Position numbers and translations under genes: made by a program. Source: Mycolicibacterium brisbanense (GTDB lineage Bacteria > Actinomycetota > Actinomycetes > Mycobacteriales > Mycobacteriaceae). From it: a DNA stretch of 64,000 bases. This document shows, piece after piece, positions 38,820 through 48,940 of the stretch; within the stretch, counting starts at the first letter, position 1, and the number at the start of each line of letters is the position of its first letter. The notes beneath the pieces were generated by a model. The model was not told the DNA's origin. It saw only the letters and a list, made by a program, of their open reading frames with translations, and did no database searches. The stretch lies in assembly GCF_001570425.1 (NCBI RefSeq), contig NZ_BCSX01000050.1:52031-116030 (forward strand), read 5' to 3'.

Positions 38820-40238
38820 GTGAAGCGGTTGAGTGGGTGGGACGCGTTCCTGCTGTACACCGAAACGCCCAATGTGCACATGCACACGTTGAAGATCGCG
38901 ATCATCGCGTTGGACGACCTCGGCGACCGCACGTTCGGGATCGAAGAGTTCCGTCAAGTGATCCACAGCCGGCTCTACAAGCTCGACCCGTTCCGGTACC
39001 AGTTGGTCGACATCCCGTTCAAGTTCCACCACCCCATGTGGCGGGAGAACTGCGACGTCGACCTTGAGTACCACATCCGGCCGTGGCGGCTACCCGCCCC
39101 CGGTGGCCGTCGCGAACTCGATGCCGCCATCGGCGAAATCGCCAGCACCCAGCTGGACCGCAGCCGCCCGCTATGGGAGATGTACTTCGTCGAAGGCCTG
39201 GCCAACGGCCGGATTGCCGTCGTCGGCAAGGTGCACCACGCGCTCGCCGACGGCGTCGCGTCGGCGAATCTCATGGCCCGCGGCATGGACCTGCAGCAGG
39301 GGCCGCAGCGCGACCGGGATTCCTACGCCACCGATCCGGCTCCGTCCAAGAGTGAGCTGGTGCGTTCGGCGTTCCGCGACCACCTGCGGCAGATCGGGCG
39401 GTTGCCGGCGACGGTGCGCTACACCGCCGAAGGCATCGGCCGGGTGCGCCGCAGCCACCGCAAGCTGTCCCCGGAGCTGACCCGGCCGTTCACCCCGCCG
39501 CCGAGCTTCATCAACCACGTGCTCGGCCCCAAGCGGTTGTTCGCGACAGCGACGCTGGCGCTCGCCGACGTCAAAGAAACCAGCAAGGCGCTCGGCGTGA
39601 CCATCAACGATCTGGTGCTGTCCATGGCCTCGGGAGCGCTGCGGACGTTGTTGTTGCGGTACGACGGCAAGGCCGATCATCCGTTGCTGGCGTCGGTCCC
39701 GATGAGTTTCGACTTCTCCCCGGACCGGATCTCGGGCAACCGGTTCAGTGGTGTGCTGGTTGCGCTGCCGGTCGACGTCGACGACACGGCCGAACGCATC
39801 CGCCGCGCACGCGAAGCGGCCAATCTGGCAAAGGAAAGCCATCAACTGGTCGGCCCTGAGTTGGTCGCCCGGTGGGCCGCGTACATGCCGCCGGCACCCG
39901 TCGAGGCAGCATTCAAACGGTTGTCCGCGAAGGACGGCCAGAACAAGGTGCTCAACCTCAACATCTCCAACGTTCCGGGCCCCCGGGAACGCGGCAAGGT
40001 CGGCGGCGCCACCGTCACCGAGATCTACTCGGTGGGGCCCATCACGGCGGGCAGCGGTCTGAACATCACCGTGTGGAGCTACGTCGACCAGCTCAACATC
40101 TCGGTGCTCTCCGATGACGCCACCGTCAAGGATCCGCACGAGGTCACCGACGCGATGCTTGATGAGTTCGGCAGCATCCGGCGAGTGGCGGGATTGCCGG
40201 ACACGCTGACCGTGGTCGAGTCGGCCATGCCGCAATAG
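38820..40238 (+). CDS. WS/DGAT-family O-acyltransferase (triacylglycerol synthase-like)
   Basis: A 472-residue wax ester synthase/diacylglycerol acyltransferase. Seen: the HHxxxDG active-site motif as HHALADG (His139, His140, Asp144), RPLWEMYFVEGL before it, and LNLNISNVPGPRE near 380, the conserved second block. It transfers an acyl group from acyl-CoA to diacylglycerol or an alcohol for lipid storage. Start is GTG 38820 after GGGGAGGTCAAGA. It follows the esterase gene closely, so synthesis and hydrolysis may be co-expressed. Confidence 0.93.
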   Translation: MKRLSGWDAFLLYTETPNVHMHTLKIAIIALDDLGDRTFGIEEFRQVIHSRLYKLDPFRYQLVDIPFKFHHPMWRENCDVDLEYHIRPWRLPAPGGRRELDAAIGEIASTQLDRSRPLWEMYFVEGLANGRIAVVGKVHHALADGVASANLMARGMDLQQGPQRDRDSYATDPAPSKSELVRSAFRDHLRQIGRLPATVRYTAEGIGRVRRSHRKLSPELTRPFTPPPSFINHVLGPKRLFATATLALADVKETSKALGVTINDLVLSMASGALRTLLLRYDGKADHPLLASVPMSFDFSPDRISGNRFSGVLVALPVDVDDTAERIRRAREAANLAKESHQLVGPELVARWAAYMPPAPVEAAFKRLSAKDGQNKVLNLNISNVPGPRERGKVGGATVTEIYSVGPITAGSGLNITVWSYVDQLNISVLSDDATVKDPHEVTDAMLDEFGSIRRVAGLPDTLTVVESAMPQ

Positions 40239-40308
40239 CGGGGGCAGGGCCGGTGTGCGGGGTTAATCTGGCCTGAGATGGGCTGATTCCGGATCGAGGA
40301 TTGCAGCG

Positions 40309-43300
40309 ATGGCCGAGGGTGATCCGCTGGCGACGCGGCAGAGCTATGTCGGCGATCTTGCTGCCGAACTCGCCGACGAGGGTTTCGGCGAGGCGCAGGA
40401 GATCGGTCGCGGGGGCTTCGGCATCGTCTACCGCTGCGCGCAGCCGACGCTGGATCGCACCGTCGCGGTCAAGGTGCTCAACTCGGATCTGGACGACGAG
40501 AACATCGACCGGTTCCTGCGCGAACAACGCGCCATGGGCCGGCTCTCCGGGCATCCGAACATCGCCACCATCATGCAGGTGGGCGTGACCACCGGGGGCA
40601 GGCCGTACCTGGTGATGCCGTTCTACGCGAAAGGCTCGCTGGAGGCGCTCATCTCCAAACACGGGCCGCTGGACTGGGTGGAGATGCTCAGCGTGGGGGT
40701 GAAGATCGCCGGCGCACTCGACGCCGCGCACGGCGCAGGCATCCTGCACCGCGACGTCAAACCGGGCAACATCCTGCTGTCCGATTACGGCGAGCCGCAG
40801 CTGACGGACTTCGGGATCGCCCGGGTTTCCGGCGGGTTCCAGACGTCGTCGGGTCTCATCACCGGATCGCCCGCGTTCACCGCGCCCGAGGTTCTCGAAG
40901 GGGGCGCCCCCAGCGTCGCCTCCGATGTGTATTCGCTTGGCGCAACCCTGTTCTGCGCGCTCACGGGGCATGCGGCGTTCGAACGTAAACAGGGTGAGAA
41001 GGTGGTGGCCCAGTTCCTGCGGATCACCTCGCAGCCGATCCCGGACCTGCGGGAGCGGGGTATGCCCGGTGACGTGGCGGCCGCCATTGAGCAGGCGATG
41101 TCCCGCGATCCCGCGGAGCGCCCCGCGAGCGCCACCGAACTCGGCGACATCCTGCGCGACGTGCAGCAGCACAACAAACTCGGCGTCGACGCGATGGCCA
41201 AGCCCGTCGAGCTCGGCGTCGAACGGCAGACGCCGCCCGCGGCGTCGGCCGAGCGGCGTCGCACCGTAACCACGCCACCCACGCCGGCCACCAAGTACCG
41301 CCCCGCGACCCCGGTCAAGGGCCTGGTCAACCGGGAGCGGCTGCTCCGCCTGCTGCGCGACGGCGGTCGACGGCGACTCGTATTCATCCATGCCCCATTG
41401 GGTTACGGCAAGAGCACGCTGGCGGCCCAGTGGCGCGACGAACTCACCGGCGCGGGTGTCGCTGTGGGCTGGCTGACCATCGACGAGGACGACAACAACG
41501 TGGTGTGGTTCCTGGCGCACCTGGTCGAGGCGATCCGCCAGGTCCGGCCGGGCCTGGCCGCGTCGCTGGGGGCGACGCTGGAGGAGCACGGCGAGAATGC
41601 CGATCGCTATGTCCTGACCGCTCTGGTCGACGAAATCCATTGCAGCGGTGAGCGCATGGCCGTCGTGATCGACGATTGGCACCGGGTGTCCGACCCTCGC
41701 ACCGCCGCCGCCCTCGGCTTCCTGATCGACAACGGATGCCATCACCTGCAGCTCATCGTGACGAGTTGGTCGGGTTCGGGCCTTCCCCTGAGCAAGCTCA
41801 GGATTCATGACGAACTCGTCGAAATCAACGAGACCACACTGCGATTCGACGTCAAAGAATCGCGGGCCCTGCTGCTCGAAGTGGGAAAGCTTGACCTCTC
41901 ACCCACCGACGTGGCGGCACTGACCACCTCGACCGACGGATGGGCCGCCGCGCTGCAGCTGGCCACGTTGTCGTTGCGCGGGGCCGAGGACACCGCCAGC
42001 CTGCTCGCCCGTATCGCGGAGCACGACGCGGTCGTCGGTGAGGCGGTGGGCGAGTTTCTCGCCGAAAACGTCCTGGACACACTGGAACCCGAGCTGCTCG
42101 ACTTCCTCATGCTGACCTCGATCACCGAACGGACCTGCGGTGCGCTGGCGGGCGTGCTTGCCGGGGTGCCCGGCGGCCAGGCTCGGCTCGAGGACGTGGA
42201 ACGCCGTGGCCTGTTCCTGCGCCGCGCCTGCGAAGACCGCACGTGGTTCCGGTACCACCACATGTTCGCCGAGTTCCTCCGGCGCCGGCTCGAACGCGAC
42301 CGGCCCGACGTCATCACCACTCTGCACCGGGCGGCCGCGGCCTGGTTCGCCGCCAACCACGACCTCAACGATGCGGTCGATCATGCTCTGGCTGCCGGAG
42401 ATCCGGAGTATGCGATCGAATTGGTCGAGCAGGACGAGACTTATCTGCTCGAGCAGTCGAAGATGACGACGTTCCTGGCGATCGTCAAGAAGCTGCCGGC
42501 TCAGGCGGTGGTGGCACGGGCGCGGCTGCAGCTCGTCATCGCCTGGGCGAACATCCTGCTGCAGCGCCGCGCGGAAACCTATACCGCGCTCAACCGATTC
42601 GAGACGGCGCTCAAGAACAGCGGGCTGCCCGAGTCGGTGCAGACGGACCTTCGCGTCGACGCCGACGTGGTACGAAGCGTCGCAGAGGCTTTCGGGGATC
42701 ACACCGACCGCATCGAAGCATTGGTGGCCGAGGTGCTGGCCCGGCCGGACACTCTGCCGCCCCGCGTCGCGGGCGTGGCGGGCAACATCGCCACCTTCGC
42801 GGCCATCTACCGCTTCGACTACGAGGCCGCCCGGCGGCACTCGGCGTTCGCCGCGCGGTATCACGACCTGATGGGTGCCTTCGCCCCGGTGTACCGGCTG
42901 TGCTTCGACGCCATCGCCGCCAAGCATCAGCTGGACATCCCCGGGGCAATGGATGCGTTACGGCAGGCCCACGGGATGGGCGCGGAGCTGGGCCCACACT
43001 CGCACGCGGTGCGGGTGGCGGGCGCGCTTCTCGGTGAATTGCTCTATGACACAGGCGAGTTGGCCGAGGCGTCACGCATCATCGAGGAGAGCTACGCGCT
43101 CGGCTCCGAAGGCGGCGCGGTGGACTACATGATCGCGCTGTACGGAACGGCGGCCCGGCTCAAAGCGGCCGACCGCGACCTCGATGCCGCGGGCACCCGG
43201 CTGTCCGACGGTATGCGGGCCGCCGAACGGCTCGACCTGCCCCGGCTCGCCGCGGTGATGACGAACCTGCGGATCCGCCTCGGCCTGCCGATCACCGCCG

Positions 43301-43635
43301 ACGTAGCGGATCGCTTGCGGTCGCCGGGCTCGCCGCCAGCTGGTGCTGACGGAATCACCATCATCACCGCCGAATTCGACGAGGACTCGGGTGTGCGGTT
43401 GCTGGCCGCGAGCGACTCGGCTGCCGACCGTGCCGAAGCACTGCGGCGGGCCGAGCGCCTGGCCGCCGGAATCGATGGTGCGCAACGCCCGTGGGCTGCT
43501 CTGCAGGCAGGGTTGCTCGTCGCGGAAACGCTCGTGGCTCTCGGACGCCGAGCCGAAGGCCTGGAACACCCTGCCGTCGCCCGATGCGCCGAACTCGGTC
43601 TGACCCGGCTGCTGGAGGACGCCGGGCTGACGTGA
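40309..43635 (+). CDS. pknK: Serine/threonine protein kinase PknK with MalT-like STAND ATPase region
   Basis: A 1108-residue regulatory kinase, near the 1110 residues of M. tuberculosis PknK. Seen: kinase domain at 28-290 with GRGGFGIVYR, Lys55 in VAVKVL, HRDVKPGN (Asp149), DFG (Asp167) and activation-loop SGLITGSPAFTAPE; then a STAND ATPase with Walker A HAPLGYGKST near 360-369 and VVIDDWHRV (Walker B); the rest is helical TPR-like repeat. No C-terminal LuxR helix-turn-helix is visible, unlike bacterial MalT. It is cytosolic with no transmembrane segment, as known for PknK. Confidence 0.93.
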   Translation: MAEGDPLATRQSYVGDLAAELADEGFGEAQEIGRGGFGIVYRCAQPTLDRTVAVKVLNSDLDDENIDRFLREQRAMGRLSGHPNIATIMQVGVTTGGRPYLVMPFYAKGSLEALISKHGPLDWVEMLSVGVKIAGALDAAHGAGILHRDVKPGNILLSDYGEPQLTDFGIARVSGGFQTSSGLITGSPAFTAPEVLEGGAPSVASDVYSLGATLFCALTGHAAFERKQGEKVVAQFLRITSQPIPDLRERGMPGDVAAAIEQAMSRDPAERPASATELGDILRDVQQHNKLGVDAMAKPVELGVERQTPPAASAERRRTVTTPPTPATKYRPATPVKGLVNRERLLRLLRDGGRRRLVFIHAPLGYGKSTLAAQWRDELTGAGVAVGWLTIDEDDNNVVWFLAHLVEAIRQVRPGLAASLGATLEEHGENADRYVLTALVDEIHCSGERMAVVIDDWHRVSDPRTAAALGFLIDNGCHHLQLIVTSWSGSGLPLSKLRIHDELVEINETTLRFDVKESRALLLEVGKLDLSPTDVAALTTSTDGWAAALQLATLSLRGAEDTASLLARIAEHDAVVGEAVGEFLAENVLDTLEPELLDFLMLTSITERTCGALAGVLAGVPGGQARLEDVERRGLFLRRACEDRTWFRYHHMFAEFLRRRLERDRPDVITTLHRAAAAWFAANHDLNDAVDHALAAGDPEYAIELVEQDETYLLEQSKMTTFLAIVKKLPAQAVVARARLQLVIAWANILLQRRAETYTALNRFETALKNSGLPESVQTDLRVDADVVRSVAEAFGDHTDRIEALVAEVLARPDTLPPRVAGVAGNIATFAAIYRFDYEAARRHSAFAARYHDLMGAFAPVYRLCFDAIAAKHQLDIPGAMDALRQAHGMGAELGPHSHAVRVAGALLGELLYDTGELAEASRIIEESYALGSEGGAVDYMIALYGTAARLKAADRDLDAAGTRLSDGMRAAERLDLPRLAAVMTNLRIRLGLPITADVADRLRSPGSPPAGADGITIITAEFDEDSGVRLLAASDSAADRAEALRRAERLAAGIDGAQRPWAALQAGLLVAETLVALGRRAEGLEHPAVARCAELGLTRLLEDAGLT

Positions 43636-43656
43636 TTCGCGGCTTGGCGCTGAACG

Positions 43657-44289
43657 TCAGTCGGTCGCGTTGGCGAGATCGCGGGCCGTGCGGGCCAGGT
43701 GGGCGATGGTGCGCCAGTCTTGGCGTGCCACCACATCGGCCGGCGTCAGCCAGCTTCCGCCGACGCAGCCCACGTTCGCGCTGGCCAGGTAGTCGCCCAT
43801 GTTGGCGGGCGTGATGCCGCCGGTGGGGCAGAAGCGGGCGGCGGGAACCGGTGATTGGACGGCGCGCAGATACGCCGCGCCTCCTGCCGGTTCGGCGGGG
43901 AAGAACTTGAGTTCGGTGTAGCCGTGTTCGAGGAGCGCCAGCACCTCCGACACCGTGGAAACCCCGGGGAGATGCGGTAGTCCACTGTCCTGCATGGCTG
44001 CGATCAGCGCGGGAGTGCTGCCCGGGGACACCAGGAACTGCGCCCCGTTGGCGAGGGCCTGCGCGGGCTGCTGCGTGTCGACGATGGTGCCCGCACCCAC
44101 GAGGATTTCGGGTACCTCGTTGGCGATGCGTTTGATGGCCTCGAGCGCGGCCGGGGTGCGCAGCGTCAGCTCGATCACCGGCAGGCCGCCGTCGACCAGG
44201 GCCTTGGCGATCGGCACCGCGTCGGCGGCGTCGTGCACCACCACGACGGGGATGACGGGGACGAGGTCGAGCAGGGATTCGATGGTCAT
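43657..44289 (-). CDS. eda: 2-dehydro-3-deoxyphosphogluconate (KDPG) aldolase
   Basis: A 210-residue class I aldolase that splits KDPG to pyruvate and glyceraldehyde 3-phosphate. Seen: Glu40 in VIELTLRTP, GAGTIVD at 65-71, SPG at 88-90 and Schiff-base Lys128 in ELKFFPAE, the standard active site. ATG 44289 overlaps the edd stop (ATGA); the 30 in-frame codons upstream lie inside edd. It is the last gene of zwf-edd-eda. Confidence 0.95.
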   Translation of the reverse strand: MTIESLLDLVPVIPVVVVHDAADAVPIAKALVDGGLPVIELTLRTPAALEAIKRIANEVPEILVGAGTIVDTQQPAQALANGAQFLVSPGSTPALIAAMQDSGLPHLPGVSTVSEVLALLEHGYTELKFFPAEPAGGAAYLRAVQSPVPAARFCPTGGITPANMGDYLASANVGCVGGSWLTPADVVARQDWRTIAHLARTARDLANATD

Positions 44290-46118
44290 ACGGCACTCCT
44301 GAAAATCGTGGCGCCCTCGTCGGCTGGCCCGACGCCGGCACGCATGCTGGCAAAAAGTTCCCGACCGGTGCCGATCCATTCATCGGCGGTCGGGGCCTGC
44401 CCGGTGTGCGGGCGGGAGTCGAATTCCTCGGCGGTGACGTCGACCGACAACGTGCCGGTGGTGGCGTCGAGGGTGATGACGTCGCCGTCACGCAACCTGG
44501 CCAGGGGACCGCCTGCTGCGGCTTCGGGTGTCAGGTGGATGGCGGCGGGGACCTTGCCCGACGCACCCGACATCCGGCCGTCGGTCACCAGGGCCACGCG
44601 GTAGCCGCGGTCCTGCAACACACCCATGGCCGGGGTCAGTTTGTGCAGTTCGGGCATGCCGAGGCCCTGGGGACCCTGATAGCGCACCACCCCCACGAAG
44701 TCGCGGTCGAGGTGGCCGGACTTGAACGCATCCAGGAAATCCTCCTGGCTGTCGAACACCACCGCAGGTGCGGTGACGGTGCGGTGGGCGGCGTCGACGG
44801 CCGACGTCTTGATGACGCTCGTCCCGAGGTTGCCGGTCAACGTCTTCAGGCCGCCGTCGGGAGCGAACGGCGCGTCGACACCCCGCAGCACTGACGTGTC
44901 GAGACTCTCGGGCACGCCGTCCACCCACTGCAGCGAGCCGTCGATCAGTCGCGGTTCGCGGGCGTAGCGGCGCAAGCCGGGGCCGACGACGGTGCGCACG
45001 TCGTCGTGCATGAGTCCGGCGTCGAGCAGGGACCTGATCAGGAATGCCATGCCGCCCGCGGCCTGGAAGTGATTGACGTCGGCCTTGCCGTTCGGATAGA
45101 TCCGCGCCAGCAGCGGCACCACGGCAGACAGCTCGGCAATGTCGTTCCAGGTCAAGATGATTCCGGCGGCCCGGGCAATCGCGACCAGATGCATGGTGTG
45201 GTTGGTGGAGCCACCGGTCGCCAGCAGCGCGACGGCCCCGTTGACCACGGCGCGTTCGTCGGTCACTGCGCCGACCGGGGTGTATTCGTCGCCCAGCGCG
45301 GTGATCCGGCCGGCGCGTGCACCGGCGGCGGTGGTCAGCGCGTCGCGCAGCGGGGTGTCGGGGGTGACGAGGCTCGAGCCGGGCAGATGCAGGCCCATCG
45401 CTTCCATCAGCAGCTGGTTGGAATTCGCTGTGCCATAGAAGGTGCAGGTGCCGCGGCCGTGGTAGGACGCTGCCTCGGCGTCGAGCAGCGCCTCACGGTC
45501 GACCTTGCCTTCGGCGTAAAGCTGTCGGATTCTTGCCTTTTCGCCGTTGGGCAGGCCCGACGCCATCGGGCCTGCGGGCACGAAGATCGTGGGCAGGTGC
45601 CCGAAGCTCAAGGCGCCGATCAGCATGCCGGGCACGATCTTGTCGCACACACCGAGCATCAGTGCGGCGTCGAACATGTCGTGGGACAGAGCGATTGCCG
45701 TGGACATGGCGATCACGTCGCGGGAGAACAGCGACAGCTGCATTCCGGCTCGGCCCTGGGTGATGCCGTCGCACATCGCCGGAACGCCGCCGGCCATCTG
45801 CGCGATGGCGCCCGCTCCCAGTGCTGCCACCTTGAGCTGGGCGGGATAGTCCTCGAACGGCTTGTGTGCCGAGAGCATGTCGTTGTACGACGACACGATC
45901 GCGATGTTGGGCTTGACGATATGCCGTAGCGCGGCCTTGTCGGGTGCCTCGGCAGCGGCGAAGCCGTGCGCCAGGTTGGCACATGCCAACCGACCGCGGG
46001 CCGGGCCGCGATGGGCCTCGGCGGCCATGCGCTCAAGGTAGGCGTTGCGGGTCGTGGCGCTGCGGTCGGTGATCCGCTGGGTCACTTCGGCGACAACGGA
46101 ATTGAGCATGGTCATCAT
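44286..46118 (-). CDS. edd: 6-phosphogluconate dehydratase
   Basis: A 610-residue IlvD/Edd-family dehydratase that makes KDPG from 6-phosphogluconate, with a [4Fe-4S] cluster. Seen: cluster cysteines in GVPAMCDGITQG (Cys116) and LGVCDKIVPG (Cys158) and a third in GRGTCTFYGTANSN; C-terminal VTDGRMSGASGKVPAAIH. ATG 46118 was chosen because it overlaps the zwf stop in ATGA. Length fits Edd rather than IlvD. Confidence 0.95.
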   Translation of the reverse strand: MMTMLNSVVAEVTQRITDRSATTRNAYLERMAAEAHRGPARGRLACANLAHGFAAAEAPDKAALRHIVKPNIAIVSSYNDMLSAHKPFEDYPAQLKVAALGAGAIAQMAGGVPAMCDGITQGRAGMQLSLFSRDVIAMSTAIALSHDMFDAALMLGVCDKIVPGMLIGALSFGHLPTIFVPAGPMASGLPNGEKARIRQLYAEGKVDREALLDAEAASYHGRGTCTFYGTANSNQLLMEAMGLHLPGSSLVTPDTPLRDALTTAAGARAGRITALGDEYTPVGAVTDERAVVNGAVALLATGGSTNHTMHLVAIARAAGIILTWNDIAELSAVVPLLARIYPNGKADVNHFQAAGGMAFLIRSLLDAGLMHDDVRTVVGPGLRRYAREPRLIDGSLQWVDGVPESLDTSVLRGVDAPFAPDGGLKTLTGNLGTSVIKTSAVDAAHRTVTAPAVVFDSQEDFLDAFKSGHLDRDFVGVVRYQGPQGLGMPELHKLTPAMGVLQDRGYRVALVTDGRMSGASGKVPAAIHLTPEAAAGGPLARLRDGDVITLDATTGTLSVDVTAEEFDSRPHTGQAPTADEWIGTGRELFASMRAGVGPADEGATIFRSAV

Positions 46119-47587
46119 GCGGCTCCTTCGTGCCAGCGACGGCCGTCGCGCTCGATCAGGGTGGCTGCATCGACGGGTCCATCGGTGCCCGCGGGGTAGA
46201 CCCGAGGCACCCGGCCGGAGTCCTGCCAGTTGTGCAGGATCGGTTCGGCCCAGGCCCACGCTGCCTCGACCTCGTCGCGGCGCATGAACAGCGTGGGGTC
46301 ACCCCGCACGACGTCCATGAGCAGGCGTTCGTAGGCATCAGGGGACCGGTCCTGGAACGCCTCGGTGTAGTTGAGCGCCAGTGACACCGGCCGCAGGCGT
46401 CCGCCGGACCCGGGCTCCTTCGCGGTCATCTCCAGGCGGATCTCTTCATCGGGTTGCAGCGAGATGATCAACCGGTTCGGCTCCGACGCCCCTTCGATGC
46501 CCGGAAACATCGGTAGCGGAACGGGTTTGAACTGCACGACGATCGACGACGAGCGTCGTGACATGCGTTTGCCGGTGCGCAGGTAGAACGGCACCCCGGC
46601 CCAGCGCCAGTTCCTGATCTCCGCCTTGATCGCAACGAAGGTCTCGGTGAGGCTTTCCGGGTTCTCGGCGTCGTCACGGTAGCTGCCGACGACCTCGCCG
46701 TCGACCAGACCGGGACCGTACTGGCCGGTGACGGTGTCGCGTTTGATGTCGTCGGCCGACAACGGCGCCAGCGCCTGCAGCACCTTGCGCTTCTCGTCAC
46801 GCACCGATTCGCGGTTGACGTGGGTAGGCGGTTCCATCGCCACCAGGCACAGCACCTGTAGCAGGTGGTTCTGCAGCATGTCGCGCAGTGCTCCGGAACG
46901 GTCGTAGTAGTCGCCGCGGGTTCCCACGCCAAGCGATTCGGCAGCGGTGATCTGGACGTGGTCGATGCGGCTGGAATTCCACAGCGGCTCCAAGAGCGTG
47001 TTGGCGAACCGCGTGACCAGGAGGTTCTGCACACTCTCCTTGCCGAGATAGTGGTCGATCCGGAAGATCTGGTGCTCGGCGAACACTGCTCCGACGGCGT
47101 CGTTGATCTCCCGCGCCGAAGCGAGGTCACGTCCGATGGGCTTCTCCAGCACCACCCGCGCGCTCTCGGTGACCAAGCCGTGCGCGTCCAGCGCGGCGCA
47201 GATGGGCCCGAACAGCGCGGGAGCGCAGGCCAGGTAGAAGACCCGGATGTCGACGCTCGACGACGCCAGCACGGCGGCGACGGCGGTGTAGTCGGAGGGC
47301 TCGGTCAGGTCGATGCTGACGAACCGCAGCCGGGCCAGGAAACGTTCGATGGTGTCGGTTTCCAGCAGGCCGGAGGGGACGAATCTGGCCAGCTCGGCCT
47401 GGATCTTGTCGCGGTAGCCGGGCTCGTCGAGGCCGGCCTTGGCGACGCCGATGATTCGGGTGCCTTCGGTCAGTTGGCCGTCGCGGTCACGTAGGTACAG
47501 GGCTGGCAGCAGCTTGCGAACCGCCAGGTCGCCGGTGCCACCGAAGATCACGAAATCGCACGGGTCAACGGGTCGCGGTGTACGCAT
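46115..47587 (-). CDS. zwf: Glucose-6-phosphate 1-dehydrogenase
   Basis: A 490-residue NAD(P)-linked enzyme, first step of the Entner-Doudoroff and pentose phosphate routes. Seen: FGGTGDLAVRKLLPAL (nucleotide binding, 15-30), VLEKPIGRD, and the RIDHYLGKE substrate motif near 170-180. AGGAGG at 47595-47600 stands 7 nt before ATG 47587 but only 4 nt before GTG 47590, so 47587 is preferred. It heads zwf-edd-eda, divergent from a ROK regulator. Confidence 0.95.
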   Translation of the reverse strand: MRTPRPVDPCDFVIFGGTGDLAVRKLLPALYLRDRDGQLTEGTRIIGVAKAGLDEPGYRDKIQAELARFVPSGLLETDTIERFLARLRFVSIDLTEPSDYTAVAAVLASSSVDIRVFYLACAPALFGPICAALDAHGLVTESARVVLEKPIGRDLASAREINDAVGAVFAEHQIFRIDHYLGKESVQNLLVTRFANTLLEPLWNSSRIDHVQITAAESLGVGTRGDYYDRSGALRDMLQNHLLQVLCLVAMEPPTHVNRESVRDEKRKVLQALAPLSADDIKRDTVTGQYGPGLVDGEVVGSYRDDAENPESLTETFVAIKAEIRNWRWAGVPFYLRTGKRMSRRSSSIVVQFKPVPLPMFPGIEGASEPNRLIISLQPDEEIRLEMTAKEPGSGGRLRPVSLALNYTEAFQDRSPDAYERLLMDVVRGDPTLFMRRDEVEAAWAWAEPILHNWQDSGRVPRVYPAGTDGPVDAATLIERDGRRWHEGAA

Positions 47588-47728
47588 CACTGATCCTCCT
47601 CAATGGAGCTTGATCGGTTCAGTGGGAAACTACCGGCTGTCTTAGGGCTTTGGCAAGCGAACTTATGCTTTCAAAATACCTAAATGGGGATGGCTTACGT
47701 TTGCTCTGGGCCTGGACGTCTTGCTTCA

Positions 47729-48919
47729 ATGGAGGTCATGGCACTCCCCGCGGTATCTCCGACCCCGGGAGAAGTGTTTGCGGTGATCAGGGATCACCGG
47801 ACCGTGACCCGGGCCGAGATAGGGCGGATCACCGGCCTCTCGCGTACCGCCGTGACCGCGCGGGTGACGGCACTCGAATCGCTCGGGCTCGTGATCGAGC
47901 AGGACCAGGCCGCGTCGACCGGTGGCCGCCCGGCCGCGCAACTGACGTTCAATGTCGACGCCGGAGTGGTGTTCGCGGCGGCCATCGGGCGCAGCCGCAC
48001 CCAGCTCGCGCTGTGCAGCCTCGCCGGCGACATCTTGGCTTCCAGCGAGGTCGACCAGGAGCCGGGCATGGGCCCCGACGAGCTGATGCCCGATCTCGTC
48101 AAGCGGCTCGATGCCCTGCTCGACGACTCCGGGCGTCGCGGTACCCGCATCTTCGGGGTGGGGTTGAGCCTGCCCGGCACCGTCGATCAACAGTCCGGTG
48201 CCAGCCTCGATTCCCCCAACATGGGTGGTTGGGACGGCGTGCCGTTGGCTCCCTACTTCCGGGGCCTCACCGACGCGCCGGTGCTCATGGACAACGACGC
48301 CAATGTCATCGCTCTGGCTGAACGACGCGGCGGCCTCGGAGAATTCGACGACATGCTGGTGGTCAAGGCGTCAACCGGGCTCGGCGCAGGCCTCATCATG
48401 GGCGGCCGACTGCAGCGCGGCGCGGTGCAGGCTGCCGGCGAGTTCGGCCACAGCAAGACCGCGGCCGCCGCCGGAGTACCGTGCCGCTGCGGCGACACCG
48501 GTTGCCTGGAGGCGATCGCCGGTGGTTGGGCGCTGGTGCGCGATCTCCAGCGCGACGGCCACCCCGTCGGGCATCTCCGGGACGTCGTGACGCTGGCACA
48601 CAGCGGGGATGCCGAGGCCCGCCGCATGATCCGGGAAAGCGGACGCCACATCGGCGAAGTGCTCGCCGCTGCGGTCAACCTGCTCAATCCGGCCGCGCTG
48701 GTCGTCGCAGGCGATATGGTCGGCGCCTACGACGTATTTGTCGCAGGTATGCGAGAAACCCTGTACGGCAACGCTACTGCGCTGGCCACCCGTACGCTGC
48801 AGATCATGCCGGCGATCCACCGGGAACGTTCCAGCATGGTCGGTTGTGCGATCACCGCGCTCGACCACGTGCTGAGTCCTGGCGCCGTCGACGCCGCGCT
48901 CGGGAATGCGTTGCTCTGA
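47729..48919 (+). CDS. ROK-family transcriptional regulator
   Basis: About 396 residues. Seen: an N-terminal helix-turn-helix (TRAEIGRITGLSRTAVTARVTALESLGLV) and a ROK sugar-kinase fold with DNDANVIALAERR and the zinc motif CRCGDTGCLEAIAGG. The start is uncertain: codons between 47684 and 47728 end mostly in A or T, unlike the gene, so ATG 47729 (or 47738) is preferred over 47684. It is divergent from zwf-edd-eda and probably represses it in response to a sugar or sugar phosphate (inferred). Confidence 0.85.
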   Translation: MEVMALPAVSPTPGEVFAVIRDHRTVTRAEIGRITGLSRTAVTARVTALESLGLVIEQDQAASTGGRPAAQLTFNVDAGVVFAAAIGRSRTQLALCSLAGDILASSEVDQEPGMGPDELMPDLVKRLDALLDDSGRRGTRIFGVGLSLPGTVDQQSGASLDSPNMGGWDGVPLAPYFRGLTDAPVLMDNDANVIALAERRGGLGEFDDMLVVKASTGLGAGLIMGGRLQRGAVQAAGEFGHSKTAAAAGVPCRCGDTGCLEAIAGGWALVRDLQRDGHPVGHLRDVVTLAHSGDAEARRMIRESGRHIGEVLAAAVNLLNPAALVVAGDMVGAYDVFVAGMRETLYGNATALATRTLQIMPAIHRERSSMVGCAITALDHVLSPGAVDAALGNALL

Positions 48920-48940
48920 ATCTCGGTGCAGCCACCGACG

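Noticed and set aside
40144..41808. Long minus-strand open frame (554 codons)
   Set aside because: Antisense to the end of the WS/DGAT gene and to the kinase domain of pknK; no family motif.
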